Below, piece after piece: positions 26,901-35,830 of a stretch of 64,000 nt of DNA. Each line of letters starts with the position of its first letter. The first letter of the stretch is position 1. The stretch covers positions 62,001 through 126,000 of the forward strand of contig NZ_LPVZ01000012.1 of assembly GCF_001613795.1 (NCBI RefSeq), given 5' to 3'. A program made the translations under genes and the position numbers. The DNA is from Thalassospira sp. MCCC 1A01148 (lineage in GTDB: Bacteria > Pseudomonadota > Alphaproteobacteria > Rhodospirillales > Thalassospiraceae). The notes under the pieces were generated by a model. The model saw only the letters and a list, made by a program, of their open reading frames with translations. It was not told where the DNA came from and did no database searches.

Positions 26901-28046
26901 TTACTTGCCGCTAACAAGGGTGGGACGGGTTGCCGACAGGGCATCTTTGGTAATGCCAAGTTTTTCCATCTGCGCCGGAACTCCGTTTCCGGTGATGATA
27001 CTTGCGGCATATTCACCCATGGCCGGTGCGGTCTGGATGCCATAACCGCCTTGACCGGCCAGCCAATAGAAACTGTCATCTGCCGGATCAAAGCCTGATA
27101 CCGGATCACCATCGGCAAAGAAGCTGCGCAATCCGGCCCAGCTTTCACCCGGGCGGCGGACCTCGATGCTGGTCGCCGTCATCAGGCGATCTATGGTGAT
27201 CGCGATATCAAGTTCTTCGGGCTGCACGTCATGCGGCTCGGTCGGGGTGGTGTCGGCCGGCGACACCAGCAAACGGCCGGCATCTTCCTTGAAATATAGC
27301 GTCTCGTCGAGGCTTGCGACCAGCGGCCAGCCATGCGGTTTCACATCGTCCGGTACATCCACCATCACCGCCGTGCGGCGTTTTGGTACGATGCCAAGCG
27401 GTTTGATCCCGGCCTTGGTGGCGATCTCATCAGCCCAGGCGCCAGCCGCATTAACCACGATATCGCCGGTAAAAACATCACCCTTGGCGAGCGTGATCTG
27501 CCATTTGCCGTCTGCCTTGCCAATCGTGCTGACATCGGCCTTGGTGACAACCGAACCGCCAAGCGCCTTGAACTGGCGGATAAAGCCCCAGTGAAGCGCA
27601 TGCACATCAATGTCCATGGCGTCCGTTTCATAGGCGGCCTTGGCGACATGCTCGGTATGGATAACCGGGATGATTTCCTTGAGTTCATCGGGCGTCAGTT
27701 CAACAAAGTTTGCGCCATTGGCGCGCCCTTCGGTCAGGATGGCATCCAGTTCGGCTTCTTCGCCCGGGGCTGCTGTCATGATGATGCCGCGCGGGGTCAG
27801 GATCGGGTTTTCGCTAAACCCGTCTGGTGGGGTCATGAAGAAAGACCGGCTGGCAGTTGACATCTTGCGGATGATTTTCGGGCCATAGGTCTCGCTATAA
27901 AGCGCGGCTGACCGGCCAGTGCTGTGATAGCCCGGCTGGTCTTCGCGTTCGAGTACCGTGACGGATTTACCCGCCTTTGCCAAAAAGAATGCTGCTGACA
28001 TTCCGGCGATGCCGCCGCCGATGATCAGGATGTCCGAATGGGTCAT
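26901..28046 (-). CDS. FAD-dependent amino acid/amine oxidoreductase (DAO/DadA family)
   Basis: A 381-residue flavoprotein with the N-terminal dinucleotide motif IIGGGIAGMSAA (about 8-19), then EREDQPGYHSTGRSAA, which is typical of the DAO superfamily. The C-terminal part carries the second FAD segment ending GQGGYGIQTAPAMGEYA. Such enzymes oxidise secondary or primary amines or D-amino acids to imines. It lies 11 bases downstream of the HDAC-like gene in the operon. RidA at the operon end may remove the imine product. The substrate is not readable. Confidence 0.85.
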   Translation of the reverse strand: MTHSDILIIGGGIAGMSAAFFLAKAGKSVTVLEREDQPGYHSTGRSAALYSETYGPKIIRKMSTASRSFFMTPPDGFSENPILTPRGIIMTAAPGEEAELDAILTEGRANGANFVELTPDELKEIIPVIHTEHVAKAAYETDAMDIDVHALHWGFIRQFKALGGSVVTKADVSTIGKADGKWQITLAKGDVFTGDIVVNAAGAWADEIATKAGIKPLGIVPKRRTAVMVDVPDDVKPHGWPLVASLDETLYFKEDAGRLLVSPADTTPTEPHDVQPEELDIAITIDRLMTATSIEVRRPGESWAGLRSFFADGDPVSGFDPADDSFYWLAGQGGYGIQTAPAMGEYAASIITGNGVPAQMEKLGITKDALSATRPTLVSGK

Positions 28047-28057
28047 GTGGGGCCTTC

Positions 28058-29101
28058 TTAAATCGTGTGGGTCTTGGTGGTCGCGCCAAAGCCGCTGATG
28101 AATTGATAAAGGTTTTCTGCAAGTGTTTCACTAACATAACCACCTTCCTGTACCAGAACGGTCGGGCAGGAGAGGGTGCCAGTCTTTTCGCCGATCCGGG
28201 CAAAACCATCTGGACTGACCGTCAGTCCGCCAAACGGATCATCGCGTGATGCATCAAGGCCAAGCGCAATGACAACCGCATCAGCACCGAAATCATCGAT
28301 CTTAGCCAGTGACCGATCAAGGGCATCAAGGAATACATCATCACCGCTGCCAAGGGGCAGGGCCTGATTGTGGTTGAAACCAAGCCCGTCCTTCTCGCCG
28401 CATTCCTCGGCATGCCCCCAGTAAAACGGATAAAAATCCATCGGATCAGCATGGATCGACAGGGTCATGACATCAGACCGGTCATAGAAAATATGCTGGG
28501 TCCCGTTGCCGTGATGCAGATCGACGTCAAGAATTGCCACGCGGTCATATTTGCAGCGGAGCTCCTCGGCGGCAATCGCACTATTGTTCAGGTAGCAAAA
28601 TCCACCGGCAATATTGCCACTGGCATGATGGCCGGGCGGGCGGCACAGGGCATAGGCGGTATTCGCACCCCGATCACGGACATGGCGTGCAGCCGCAATT
28701 GCGGTTTGCGCACTGGCATAGGCCGAATGCCATGTGGTGATTGAGACCGGGCAGGACGTATCGCCAAGATGAAAGCCCGCCTTGCCCGCAGGATGACGCG
28801 GGTAGGGGCCGTTGCGATCAAACGGGTGGATGTTTGGAATGACTTGTTCTGCACCCCCGACATCCTGCCACTCATCGTGAATGGTCTGCAGGAAGTTCAG
28901 ATATTGCGCATCGTGAATGGCGGCAATCGGGGCCAGTCCGGCATCATTGGGGTCATGAAGATCAAGACCCAGACGCGCAACCGCACCGCGCAGGATTTCC
29001 GCGCGTTCGGGGACTTCGGGGATCGGTTTTTTCTCGCCTGCGACAATGAATGTCTTGCCGTGATGGCGTAACTGATCGTCTGAGAAATAGGCATGCATCA
29101 T
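28058..29101 (-). CDS. Histone-deacetylase-fold amidohydrolase (acetylpolyamine amidohydrolase-like)
   Basis: A 347-residue class II HDAC-fold protein with tandem His158-His159 in CRPPGHHAS, zinc ligands Asp194 and His196 in DVDLHHGNGTQ, a third ligand in GLDASRDDPFGG, and the GGY segment EGGYVSETL. Bacterial members deacetylate acetylpolyamines and related N-acetyl amines, such as N-acetylcadaverine-like groups. In this operon it would remove an N-acetyl from the imported compound or from an intermediate such as acetamidobutyrate. AAAGGCGG precedes the ATG. Confidence 0.87.
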   Translation of the reverse strand: MMHAYFSDDQLRHHGKTFIVAGEKKPIPEVPERAEILRGAVARLGLDLHDPNDAGLAPIAAIHDAQYLNFLQTIHDEWQDVGGAEQVIPNIHPFDRNGPYPRHPAGKAGFHLGDTSCPVSITTWHSAYASAQTAIAAARHVRDRGANTAYALCRPPGHHASGNIAGGFCYLNNSAIAAEELRCKYDRVAILDVDLHHGNGTQHIFYDRSDVMTLSIHADPMDFYPFYWGHAEECGEKDGLGFNHNQALPLGSGDDVFLDALDRSLAKIDDFGADAVVIALGLDASRDDPFGGLTVSPDGFARIGEKTGTLSCPTVLVQEGGYVSETLAENLYQFISGFGATTKTHTI

Positions 29102-29169
29102 CGCTGCCGCCTTTCACGTCATGTGGTCAAACGGTGGTGGCGTCGTCGTTTGGGTGTTTGATCCTGATC

Positions 29170-30099
29170 CTAGAAGGCGACCTTGTCGCCACCTTTCAGG
29201 CCCAGAATTGCACGCGCTTCGTCCGGGGTTGCGATTTCAAGCGACAACCCGTCCAGCACCTCGCGGATTTTGCGCACTTGCGATGCGTTGTCCGGCGCAA
29301 GTTCGCCCTTCTTGATATACAGATTGTCCTCAAGCCCGACCCGCACATTGCCGCCCATTGCAGCCGACATGCTGCCAAGCGGCATCTGATGGCGTCCAGC
29401 ACCCAGAACAGAAAACTGGTACTGATCGCCAAACAGCTTGTCTGCGGTGCGTTTCAGATGCGCCAGGTTGTCGGGATCCGCCCCGATTCCACCAAGAACA
29501 CCCAACACGAACTGAATGAAAATCGGTCCCTTGATCAGGCCACGATCAACGAAATGCGCCAGGGTATATAGATGGCCGACGTCATAGCATTCAAACTCGA
29601 ACCGCGTACCATTGGCATCACCGAGATCGGCCAGAATGGTTTCGATGTCCGAAAACGTATTCTTGAAAACAAAGTCACGGCTGCTTTCAAGGAATTCCGG
29701 TTCCCAGTCATGTTTCCATTCATTGCGGCTGGTAAGGGCCGGGAACAGGCCGAAATTCATCGTGCCCATGTTCAGTGATGCCATTTCCGGTGCCGCTTCG
29801 CGTGCCGCCCGGATGCGGTCACGAACATTCATGTTCATGCCGCCACCGGTTGAAATATTGATCACCGCATTGGTCGCCGCCTTGATCTTTGGCAGGAACT
29901 GCATGAATACGTCCGGGTCCGGGCTTGGATACCCCGTTTTGGGATCTCGCGCATGCAGATGCAGGATTGATGCCCCGGCATTGGCGGCATCAATTGCCTG
30001 CTGGGCGATCTCATCGGGCGTTACGGGCAAATGCGGGCTCATGGACGGGGTATGCACCGATCCGGTAATCGCACAGGTGATGATAACTTTGCGGCTCAT
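29170..30099 (-). CDS. BKACE-family beta-keto acid cleavage enzyme
   Basis: A 309-residue TIM-barrel protein of the BKACE (DUF849) family. The zinc-binding HxH is His47/His49 in ILHLHARDP and the later metal Glu lies in VRVGLEDN. BKACE enzymes condense a beta-keto acid with acetyl-CoA and split it into acetoacetate and a new acyl-CoA; the founding member acts on 3-keto-5-aminohexanoate, another on dehydrocarnitine. The start overlaps the aminotransferase stop (ATGA), strongly suggesting that the aminotransferase product is its keto-acid substrate. Confidence 0.9.
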   Translation of the reverse strand: MSRKVIITCAITGSVHTPSMSPHLPVTPDEIAQQAIDAANAGASILHLHARDPKTGYPSPDPDVFMQFLPKIKAATNAVINISTGGGMNMNVRDRIRAAREAAPEMASLNMGTMNFGLFPALTSRNEWKHDWEPEFLESSRDFVFKNTFSDIETILADLGDANGTRFEFECYDVGHLYTLAHFVDRGLIKGPIFIQFVLGVLGGIGADPDNLAHLKRTADKLFGDQYQFSVLGAGRHQMPLGSMSAAMGGNVRVGLEDNLYIKKGELAPDNASQVRKIREVLDGLSLEIATPDEARAILGLKGGDKVAF

Positions 30100-31472
30100 G
30101 CGAAGGCTCCTGCGACTACGAGTTCGTCTTGCAGTTCGGTCAGCGCCTTGCGCAGCGGCACCAGAATGTCTGCAAACTGTTCCTTGGTGATGGTCATTGG
30201 CGGGCAGACCATGACATGATCGCCGCGATAACCGCCACGCGTGCGGCGCCAGTAAATGATCAGGCCCATCTCATAGGCGATATCGACCAGTCGCGCTGCA
30301 GCCATATGTTTGGGCTCAATCGGGTCCATGCTGTTGCGGTCCTTGACCAGCTCCATCGCCAGCAACAATCCCTTGCCGCGTACATCGCCAACCATCGGGA
30401 AGTCTTCGGCAAGTTTGGTCAACTCATCCTTGAGTGCCGCGCCATTGGTCGCCGCATTTTCAAGAAGATTGTCCTGTTCAATCACATCAAGGACGCCATT
30501 GCCCGCAGCACAGGCCAACGGGTTCCCGGCATAGGTATAGCCGTGAATGAACCCGCCATGGTCAAGAACCGGGCCAACAATGCGATCAGGTGCAATCATC
30601 GCACCAAGGGGGGCGTAACCGGCCGCCAGGCCCTTTGAAACAGCAAGGATATCGGGCGTGATGCCCCAATGTTCAGCGGCAAAGTATTTGCCGGTGCGAC
30701 CGGCACCGGTCATGACCTCGTCATAGATCAAAAGAATGCCGTACTGATCGCAAATCTCGCGAATACGGCTATAGTAACTGTCCGGGGCGACAAGCGCGCC
30801 GGTGGCTGCCCCGCCAACAGGTTCCATAATGAAACCAAGAACGGTTTCCGGGCCCTGTTTGATGACTTCGGCTTCAAGCATGTTGGCATATTTGATGCCG
30901 CGCTCATGATCGCTCAGGTCATCACGATCAAGATAGCATGTCGGTGCGGGAATTTTCGGCTGATCGACCATCATTGGCGCAAAGGGCGCATGCATCGGCG
31001 TATAGCCGGTGATGGCAAGCGCACCCAGTGTTGCACCATGATAGCTCGGAAAACGTGAGATGATCTTTGTGCGCTGTGCCTGGCCTTTGGCCAGTGCATA
31101 TTGCCGGGCAAGCTTGATGCAGCTTTCAACCGCCTCGGACCCGCCAGAAACAAAGAATACGCGTTCAAGATCGCCCGGTGCACGGTCGGCAAGGCGGATG
31201 GCAAGGTCTTCGGCCGCGTCATTTTCGAAATGCAGGCGATATGCGAAGCTGGCCTTTTCAAGCTGCTTGGTCATGGCGGCGATTACGCGCGGGTCGCTAT
31301 GGCCGACATTGCTGACCATGGCACCACTCGACGCATCGATATAACGTTTGCCATCGACATCCCACATGTAAACGCCTTCTGATCGTTCGATCAGCGGGCG
31401 GCGGGACCGGCTTTGATAAAACAGACGGGACTCCCGGTTGTGACCGACGGAGCTTTTGGGATCATGCGTCAT
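30096..31472 (-). CDS. Class III PLP-dependent aminotransferase
   Basis: A 458-residue omega-type aminotransferase. Visible are GGSEAVESCIKLARQY, the PLP-phosphate region SYHGATLGAL, the EPVGGAATGAL segment, DEVMTGAGRTG with the PLP-ring Asp, and the Schiff-base Lys280 in AVSKGLAAGY. Class III enzymes act on amines distant from the carboxylate, including beta-amino acids. Coupling to BKACE suggests a beta-amino acid to beta-keto acid step. It lies 36 bases after the ATPase gene. Confidence 0.9.
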   Translation of the reverse strand: MTHDPKSSVGHNRESRLFYQSRSRRPLIERSEGVYMWDVDGKRYIDASSGAMVSNVGHSDPRVIAAMTKQLEKASFAYRLHFENDAAEDLAIRLADRAPGDLERVFFVSGGSEAVESCIKLARQYALAKGQAQRTKIISRFPSYHGATLGALAITGYTPMHAPFAPMMVDQPKIPAPTCYLDRDDLSDHERGIKYANMLEAEVIKQGPETVLGFIMEPVGGAATGALVAPDSYYSRIREICDQYGILLIYDEVMTGAGRTGKYFAAEHWGITPDILAVSKGLAAGYAPLGAMIAPDRIVGPVLDHGGFIHGYTYAGNPLACAAGNGVLDVIEQDNLLENAATNGAALKDELTKLAEDFPMVGDVRGKGLLLAMELVKDRNSMDPIEPKHMAAARLVDIAYEMGLIIYWRRTRGGYRGDHVMVCPPMTITKEQFADILVPLRKALTELQDELVVAGAFA

Positions 31473-31508
31473 TCTGGTGGCTCTCCTGAACCGGCAGCAT
31501 CTTCGAAC

Positions 31509-32606
31509 TCAGTCGTGATGGCCGGGCAACAACACACAATTACGGGCGGCGATATGCATGAATATATCCGCCCCCTCTTTATGGGGGTGGGCATCAATCG
31601 GGTTGATGACCTGCCAGTCGCGGCCATTGGCCTCGACAAAGTAACGGGCCTGCTGGCCCAGATAGTCAACAGTTTTGACCTTGCCGGGGATGGCAATGAC
31701 ACCATCTGATGCCTTGTTTTGTTCCGATAGATCAATTTTTTCTGCCCGGACAACGGCCCGAACATCTTTTGAATTCTTGGCTTTCACCGTCTGTTCGTCA
31801 GTCGTAAGCAACGTCTCACCGCTTTCGAGCTTCACATTGGTGAATGCCGCATCCGGGCTGCCAAGGTTGCCCGCAATGATATTGGAATGTCCAAGGAAGT
31901 CTGCAACAAACGCCGAAGCGGGATTGTTATAAACCTCTTCAGGGGCACCTTCCTGTTCAACAAAGCCATTATTCATGACAACCAGCTTATCGGACATGGC
32001 AAGGGCTTCGGACTGGTCATGGGTGACAAATACCGTGGCCACGCCAAGCTCGCGCTGGATGCGTTTCAGTTCCACACGCATTTCTTCGCGCAGATTGGCA
32101 TCAAGGGCCGAAAGCGGTTCATCAAGCAGAAGCACATCCGGCTCAATCACAATCGCACGCGCGAGCGCAATGCGCTGCTGCTGACCACCGGAAAGCTGAT
32201 TGGGATAACGGTCTGCGACATGGGGCAGTTGCACAAGATCAAGCGCCTTGTTGACCTTGGCGGCAATGTCGGCTTTGGACACCTTGCGGTATTTCAGGCC
32301 AAAGGCGATGTTGTCAAAGATCGTCTTGTGCGGGAACAGGGCATAGTTCTGAAACACAAGGCCAAGGTTGCGTTTGTGGATCGGCAGGCTGTTGACCCGT
32401 TTTCCCCGGATCATCAAGTCACCCTCGGTGATATCGGTCAGACCTGCAATCATGCGCAGCGTTGTCGTTTTGCCGCAACCTGACGGACCCAGGAAAGTTA
32501 CAAAGCTGTTGTCCGGGACGGTCAAGTCAATGCGTTTTACGGCAGTGAATTCACCAAACCGTTTGACGACATTTTGCAGTTCAACAGCGTTATCTCTGTC
32601 TGCCAT
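31509..32606 (-). CDS. ABC transporter ATPase, polyamine/opine type (PotA-like)
   Basis: A 365-residue ATPase with Walker A GPSGCGKTTTL (about 40-50), Q-loop LVFQNYALFP, signature LSGGQQQRIALARA, Walker B VLLLDEPLSALD and a C-terminal TOBE-like domain. It energises uptake through the two permeases upstream in the operon. ATG 32606 gives the usual N-terminus MADRDNAVEL; the frame extends 16 residues further without support. A long hairpin lies in the gap between this gene and the binding-protein gene. Confidence 0.9.
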   Translation of the reverse strand: MADRDNAVELQNVVKRFGEFTAVKRIDLTVPDNSFVTFLGPSGCGKTTTLRMIAGLTDITEGDLMIRGKRVNSLPIHKRNLGLVFQNYALFPHKTIFDNIAFGLKYRKVSKADIAAKVNKALDLVQLPHVADRYPNQLSGGQQQRIALARAIVIEPDVLLLDEPLSALDANLREEMRVELKRIQRELGVATVFVTHDQSEALAMSDKLVVMNNGFVEQEGAPEEVYNNPASAFVADFLGHSNIIAGNLGSPDAAFTNVKLESGETLLTTDEQTVKAKNSKDVRAVVRAEKIDLSEQNKASDGVIAIPGKVKTVDYLGQQARYFVEANGRDWQVINPIDAHPHKEGADIFMHIAARNCVLLPGHHD

Positions 32607-32656
32607 TGTTAAATACCCTGTCTGAATTGCGCCGCACCCGACGAAAGGCGGCAAGG

Positions 32657-32688
32657 GTGTCCTGGCCAGTTGCGCACGGCCAGGACAC
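32657..32688 (-). other. Strong mRNA hairpin between binding-protein and ATPase genes
   Basis: GTGTCCTGGCC (32657-32667) pairs perfectly with GGCCAGGACAC (32678-32688) over a 10-base loop. No T-tract follows on the transcribed strand, so it probably stabilises the 3' end of the upstream binding-protein segment rather than terminating. Confidence 0.75.
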
Positions 32689-32711
32689 AGTTTCAGGCGA
32701 ACAGGCGTGGC

Positions 32712-33866
32712 TTAGTAGCCGCGCTGTACACGAGAAAAGGTTTTCGACCAGTCAGCTTCGTTTTCATTCCAGTAAGCCGGATCGAAGAAGCTAAGCGACG
32801 AAAGTGTTCCGGTCGGATCAAATGCCGGCAGGGTCGGGATGACCTCGCCCAGTTCGATCTTCTGCGGATCAAGGGCCGGCGGATAGCTCTGACCTTCGGC
32901 AACGGCAATCGCCACTTCCGGCTCCAGCATGAAGTTCAGAAGTTCTTCACAGGCCGCCATCGGGCTGCCACGCAGCACAAACAGGCATTCCTGCCAGCCA
33001 AGACCACCGGCCGGGTCATGATATCCGATGTCATGGCCCTGATCCTGCAGCGCCTTGATGCGGCCCGACCAGCCTTCGGTCACATAGATTTCTTCTTCGG
33101 CCAGAAGGCTCATCAGTTCCGCGCCCGAAGACCAGTATTTCAGCGCAAGGTCACGGTGCGCACGAACCATGTCCCAAACGGCTTCAATGTCCTGAATGTT
33201 GTTCGGGTCCTGATCAGACTGCAGCGCGCCGTACCAGATGCGGGTTTTCCATTCACCCCAGCCGCCGATCTTGCCTTTATAGGCTTCATCGACCATCAGC
33301 TTGGCACCCTTGGCCTTGGCTTCGTCATCGCTGATATATTTGCGGTTATAGGCAATGCCGGTGGTGCCGTAATCATATGGAACAGCCGAAAGTGTACCGC
33401 CGGTGATCTTGCGCAGTGGCTCAATCAGGGTTGGGATAACGTTTTTAAGGTTCGGAATGTTGTCTTCATTGAGTTCCGACGTCAGTTCCAGACCATGATA
33501 GCGCGCATAGTCAAACACACCTGACAGGTGGGCAAGGTTGAATTCGCCCGGCTGGCTGGCCTTGACGCGGGCAATATATTCATCCGCTCCGCCAAAGGTG
33601 CCCGATACAACCTCGATGCCGGTCTTCTTGGTGTAAGGCGCGAAGGCATATTTCTCGAATGCCTCGGAAACAACACCGCCCCAGCCATCAAAGCGGACCT
33701 GTTCCGGCGTTGCGGCCATCGCCTTGCGCGCCAGCATGCCCATCGGACCACCGGTGATACCGGCGGTTACACCGGCTGCACCCAGTGCAGTCAGAAAAGT
33801 ACGGCGGCTGATGTCACCGTCGCGGAAACGATTGAGTAGGCGTTCATAACGTTTGGTATCGTCCAT
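32712..33866 (-). CDS. ABC transporter substrate-binding protein, Tat-exported (PotD-like)
   Basis: A 384-residue extracytoplasmic binding protein. The signal is of the Tat type: SRRTFL at residues 20-25, hydrophobic stretch, and a likely cleavage site near AMA at 49-51. The mature part is of the spermidine/putrescine-binding family (VPYDYGTTGIAYNRKYI, NLAHLSGVFDY). The conserved acidic polyamine ligands cannot be confirmed by eye, so the ligand may differ from a polyamine. AGGAGGC lies just before the ATG. Tat export is common for this subgroup in alphaproteobacteria. Confidence 0.88.
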   Translation of the reverse strand: MDDTKRYERLLNRFRDGDISRRTFLTALGAAGVTAGITGGPMGMLARKAMAATPEQVRFDGWGGVVSEAFEKYAFAPYTKKTGIEVVSGTFGGADEYIARVKASQPGEFNLAHLSGVFDYARYHGLELTSELNEDNIPNLKNVIPTLIEPLRKITGGTLSAVPYDYGTTGIAYNRKYISDDEAKAKGAKLMVDEAYKGKIGGWGEWKTRIWYGALQSDQDPNNIQDIEAVWDMVRAHRDLALKYWSSGAELMSLLAEEEIYVTEGWSGRIKALQDQGHDIGYHDPAGGLGWQECLFVLRGSPMAACEELLNFMLEPEVAIAVAEGQSYPPALDPQKIELGEVIPTLPAFDPTGTLSSLSFFDPAYWNENEADWSKTFSRVQRGY

Positions 33867-33973
33867 TTAAGGCCTCCTGATAAAACGATATATCCGTTGA
33901 TCGGTCTTGTTGTTGGTCGTTGTTTCTGTGTTGTTATTCTTGGTTTTGGCGGTTGTCCGCGTTTTACAAAAAG
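33867..33973 (-). other. CA-rich, G-poor leader before the binding-protein gene
   Basis: Read on the minus strand, the 107-base gap between the permease and the binding-protein gene contains a long run rich in AAC and ACA units (complement of 33897-33952), with few G residues and no stem. Such unstructured leaders favour translation and are frequent sRNA targets ahead of binding-protein genes. Confidence 0.5.
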
Positions 33974-34774
33974 TTACTTTGATGTCCCGGCCTTGCGCAT
34001 CGCCATGACCCGCGCGATTGATGCCGCCACAAGCGGCAGGGCAATGGTGAAGATCACCATCACAGCACCAAGCGCATTGATTTCCGGGCTGATCGAGTTG
34101 CGCAGCATGGCAAAGATCTGGGTCGGGACGGTTTCAACACCGCCCGGCTTCCAGAACAGGGTTCCGGTGATGTCATCAAATGAAATGGTAAAGGCAAACA
34201 GCATCCCGGCCATGACGGCAGGCAGCATCAAGGGCAGGGTCACTTCAAAGAAGGTCTGCACAGGTGTCGCGCCAAGGCTCATGGCGGCTTCTTCGACGTC
34301 GCGGCGGATGGACACCAGCCGCGCCTGAACCACCAGCACCACAAACGGCAGGGTAAAGACCACATGGCCCATCAAAAGAAGTCCAAAGCTTTTGGGCATC
34401 GACAGGTACTGCAAAAACAGCAGGAGCGCCACAGCCAGAACGACTTCCGGGATCAGGATTGGGGCAACCAAAAGGGTTGAAATAGTCCGTTTCCCGGGGA
34501 AGTCATATCTGACCATGGCAAGTGCAGCGAGGGTTCCGAGCGTCGTGGAAATTGCGGCTGTAAGCAGGCCGAGTAACAGCGACGTCTTGAAAGCCCGCAC
34601 AATGGCATCATTGTTCCAAAGCGCCTCAAACCAGCGGAGTGAAAAGCCCTCGATCGGGAAGCTGCCGAACTGGTTGGCGTTAAACGCCAGCAGAATGACA
34701 ACCGCAACCGGCGCAAACAGGAACAGATAGACAAGGATCGTGGCAATTCGGATTACGGACCAACCGGACATCAT
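33974..34774 (-). CDS. ABC transporter permease (PotC-like)
   Basis: A 266-residue permease with six hydrophobic segments and the cytoplasmic EAA loop EEAAMSLGATPVQTFFEVTLPLMLPA that docks the ATPase. It is the second permease of the operon, 11 bases after the first. With its partner it forms the channel for the polyamine-like or amino-acid-like ligand. Confidence 0.9.
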   Translation of the reverse strand: MMSGWSVIRIATILVYLFLFAPVAVVILLAFNANQFGSFPIEGFSLRWFEALWNNDAIVRAFKTSLLLGLLTAAISTTLGTLAALAMVRYDFPGKRTISTLLVAPILIPEVVLAVALLLFLQYLSMPKSFGLLLMGHVVFTLPFVVLVVQARLVSIRRDVEEAAMSLGATPVQTFFEVTLPLMLPAVMAGMLFAFTISFDDITGTLFWKPGGVETVPTQIFAMLRNSISPEINALGAVMVIFTIALPLVAASIARVMAMRKAGTSK

Positions 34775-34785
34775 TTGCTGCTCCC

Positions 34786-35658
34786 TTACTTGAAACTCTT
34801 GGCGATCTGATCGATGCCGAGATAGCGGGTGTAGATGACGACCAGTGCGCCCAGAAGCGCCAGCAGGACGAGCGAAAGTGCCGAACCAAGCGGCCAGTTG
34901 AGCTGGGTGACGATGGCTTCAAACACAAGGTTGGCAAACATCGCATCGCGCGGACCACCAAGAACAATCGGGGTGATATAGGTGCCAGCGGCCAACACAA
35001 AGCACAGCAACGACCCCGCTGCCAGACCGGGAAGCGATAGCGGCAAGGTCACTTCGCGAAAGGCCTGGAAACCTGTGCAGCCAAGGCTTTTGGCGGCTTC
35101 GGTCAGGTTTTTGTCAATGCCATCAAGGCTGACATAGACATTGAGGATCATGAAGGGCAGCAGATAGTGCACAAGGCCCAGAACAACCGTTTGCTGGTTG
35201 TAAAGCATCTGGATCGGGTCATCGATAATGCCAATCGACATCAGCAGCGTATTAAGCGCGCCAGATGTGCCCAGAATATTGATCCACGACATGGTGCGGA
35301 TGATGTAACTGATCCAGAAAGGCAGCATCAGCAACAGCAACAGAAACGCCTTGGAGTTCATGCGGGTATTGGCGACGAAATAGGCCGGGATATAGCCGAC
35401 CAGTGCACAGATCACAGTGGTGTAAAAGGCAATCAGAAGCGTCTGGAACAGGATGTCACGGTAAAACCGGTCGCCCAGAACTTCGATCCAGTTATCCAGG
35501 TAAAAACCAACCTGATCTGCGCCGGTCGCCGTGCGCAGCCAAAAAGAATAAACGACAATGAATAGCATTGGCACAATCAGCAGAAGACTGATCGTCGCCA
35601 GTGACGGTGATAGCAGTAACCACGGAGTCTTGCGGGCTCCGGCGATATCTGCGGCCAT
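34786..35658 (-). CDS. ABC transporter permease (PotB-like)
   Basis: A 290-residue permease with six hydrophobic segments and an EAA loop containing LTEAAKSLGCTGFQAFREV. It is the first gene of the ten-gene operon, read from the promoter region shared with the divergent LysR gene. The order permease, permease, binding protein, ATPase is unlike the E. coli potABCD order but common for opine/polyamine-type transporters in alphaproteobacteria. Confidence 0.9.
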   Translation of the reverse strand: MAADIAGARKTPWLLLSPSLATISLLLIVPMLFIVVYSFWLRTATGADQVGFYLDNWIEVLGDRFYRDILFQTLLIAFYTTVICALVGYIPAYFVANTRMNSKAFLLLLLMLPFWISYIIRTMSWINILGTSGALNTLLMSIGIIDDPIQMLYNQQTVVLGLVHYLLPFMILNVYVSLDGIDKNLTEAAKSLGCTGFQAFREVTLPLSLPGLAAGSLLCFVLAAGTYITPIVLGGPRDAMFANLVFEAIVTQLNWPLGSALSLVLLALLGALVVIYTRYLGIDQIAKSFK

Positions 35659-35780
35659 TTTTGCCTCCCGTTATTATCTGCGGTCATTGCCGCACCCGGT
35701 TATTTGGCCGTGAAGAAATTTGTTGGAGCTATTCCAACCCAGACTTGCATATAGCGCAAATAGATAAGTAGAATAGATCT

Positions 35781-35797
35781 CATAGCCAATAACTATG
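35781..35797. promoter_or_regulatory. LysR-type box (T-N11-A dyad)
   Basis: CATAG-CCAATAA-CTATG has perfect 5-bp arms and contains the T-N11-A pattern of LysR-type binding sites. It lies between the operon's first gene and the divergent LysR gene, and overlaps the earliest possible LysR start (35795), which argues for the later start. Confidence 0.6.
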
Positions 35798-35830
35798 TGC
35801 GTCGTCGACAAGGACGGAAAGGCGAGTGGA

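Noticed and set aside
31509-35658. Naming the ABC transporter potABCD
   Set aside because: Family resemblance is clear, but the acidic polyamine-binding residues could not be confirmed and the operon content points to another ligand.
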